Part shown: piece after piece, positions 5,950 to 5,980 of the stretch
Position numbering within the stretch: the first letter of the stretch is position 1
How the letters are laid out: each line of letters starts with the position of its first letter
Assembly (NCBI GenBank): GCA_003663175.1
Contig: QMZM01000062.1
Location: forward strand, 1-5,980
Source: Candidatus Altarchaeales archaeon
GTDB taxonomy: Archaea > Altiarchaeota > Altiarchaeia > IMC4 > QMZM01
DNA length: 5,980 bases
Reading direction: 5' to 3'
The notes under the pieces: generated by a model
What the model saw: the letters and a program-made list of their open reading frames with translations, nothing else
Told to the model about the DNA's origin: nothing
Databases searched by the model: none
Translations under genes and position numbers: made by a program

Positions 5950-5980
5950 CTGCGTAAACCCGGACTGCCGAGTAAGAAGA
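5950..5980 (+). repeat. Distal degenerate copy of the topA 3' end
   Basis: This 31-base segment starts 12 bases after the ATPase stop codon and copies topA 4501-4532. Translated in the matching frame, it begins CVNPDC like the TopA zinc ribbon (CINPDC). One C is then missing compared with topA, so the frame shifts and the reading changes from PSKK to RVRR. That is what a decaying leftover would show. The window ends within it, so its full length is unknown. Confidence 0.8.

Overview
The window comes from an archaeal chromosome. It carries ribosomal protein eL43 (L37Ae), the RNA polymerase subunit RpoP, the KEOPS subunit Pcc1, the beta subunit of prefoldin and an archaeal-type topoisomerase IA with C-terminal zinc ribbons. 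Genes are tightly packed, AGA/AGG and ATA codons are frequent, most starts lack a Shine-Dalgarno sequence, and TATA-like boxes sit about 25-35 bases before several starts. The eL43-rpoP-pcc1-pfdB order fits a euryarchaeal lineage. A Thermoplasmatota-like organism is possible, but the lineage is a guess.

Positions 1-1071 (+ strand) are an information-processing cluster: eL43 (67-282), the 49-residue RpoP (288-437, easily missed), Pcc1 (434-664, overlapping rpoP by an ATGA) and prefoldin beta (715-1071). Together they link ribosome assembly, transcription, tRNA t6A modification and protein folding. Positions 1153-2461 (- strand) hold a two-gene operon: a P-loop nucleotide or CoA-type kinase (1901-2461) whose 3' end overlaps a PPP-family phosphatase (1153-1914) by 14 bases. 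A 63-base divergent promoter region with one TATA-like box separates it from topA (2525-4537, + strand), a complete topoisomerase IA of 670 residues.

Positions 4538-5937 hold an AAA_14/DUF4143-type ATPase with its own TATA box. It is clearly more AT-rich than topA. Beyond its stop codon, a 31-base sequence (5950-5980) repeats the last coding bases of topA (4501-4532) in direct orientation, with 27 of 32 aligned positions identical. The ATPase therefore lies between the topA 3' end and a degenerate second copy of it. This suggests that the ATPase gene arrived as an insertion at the end of topA. It is the most notable signal in the window. No integrase, transposase, CRISPR array, tRNA or rRNA was seen.
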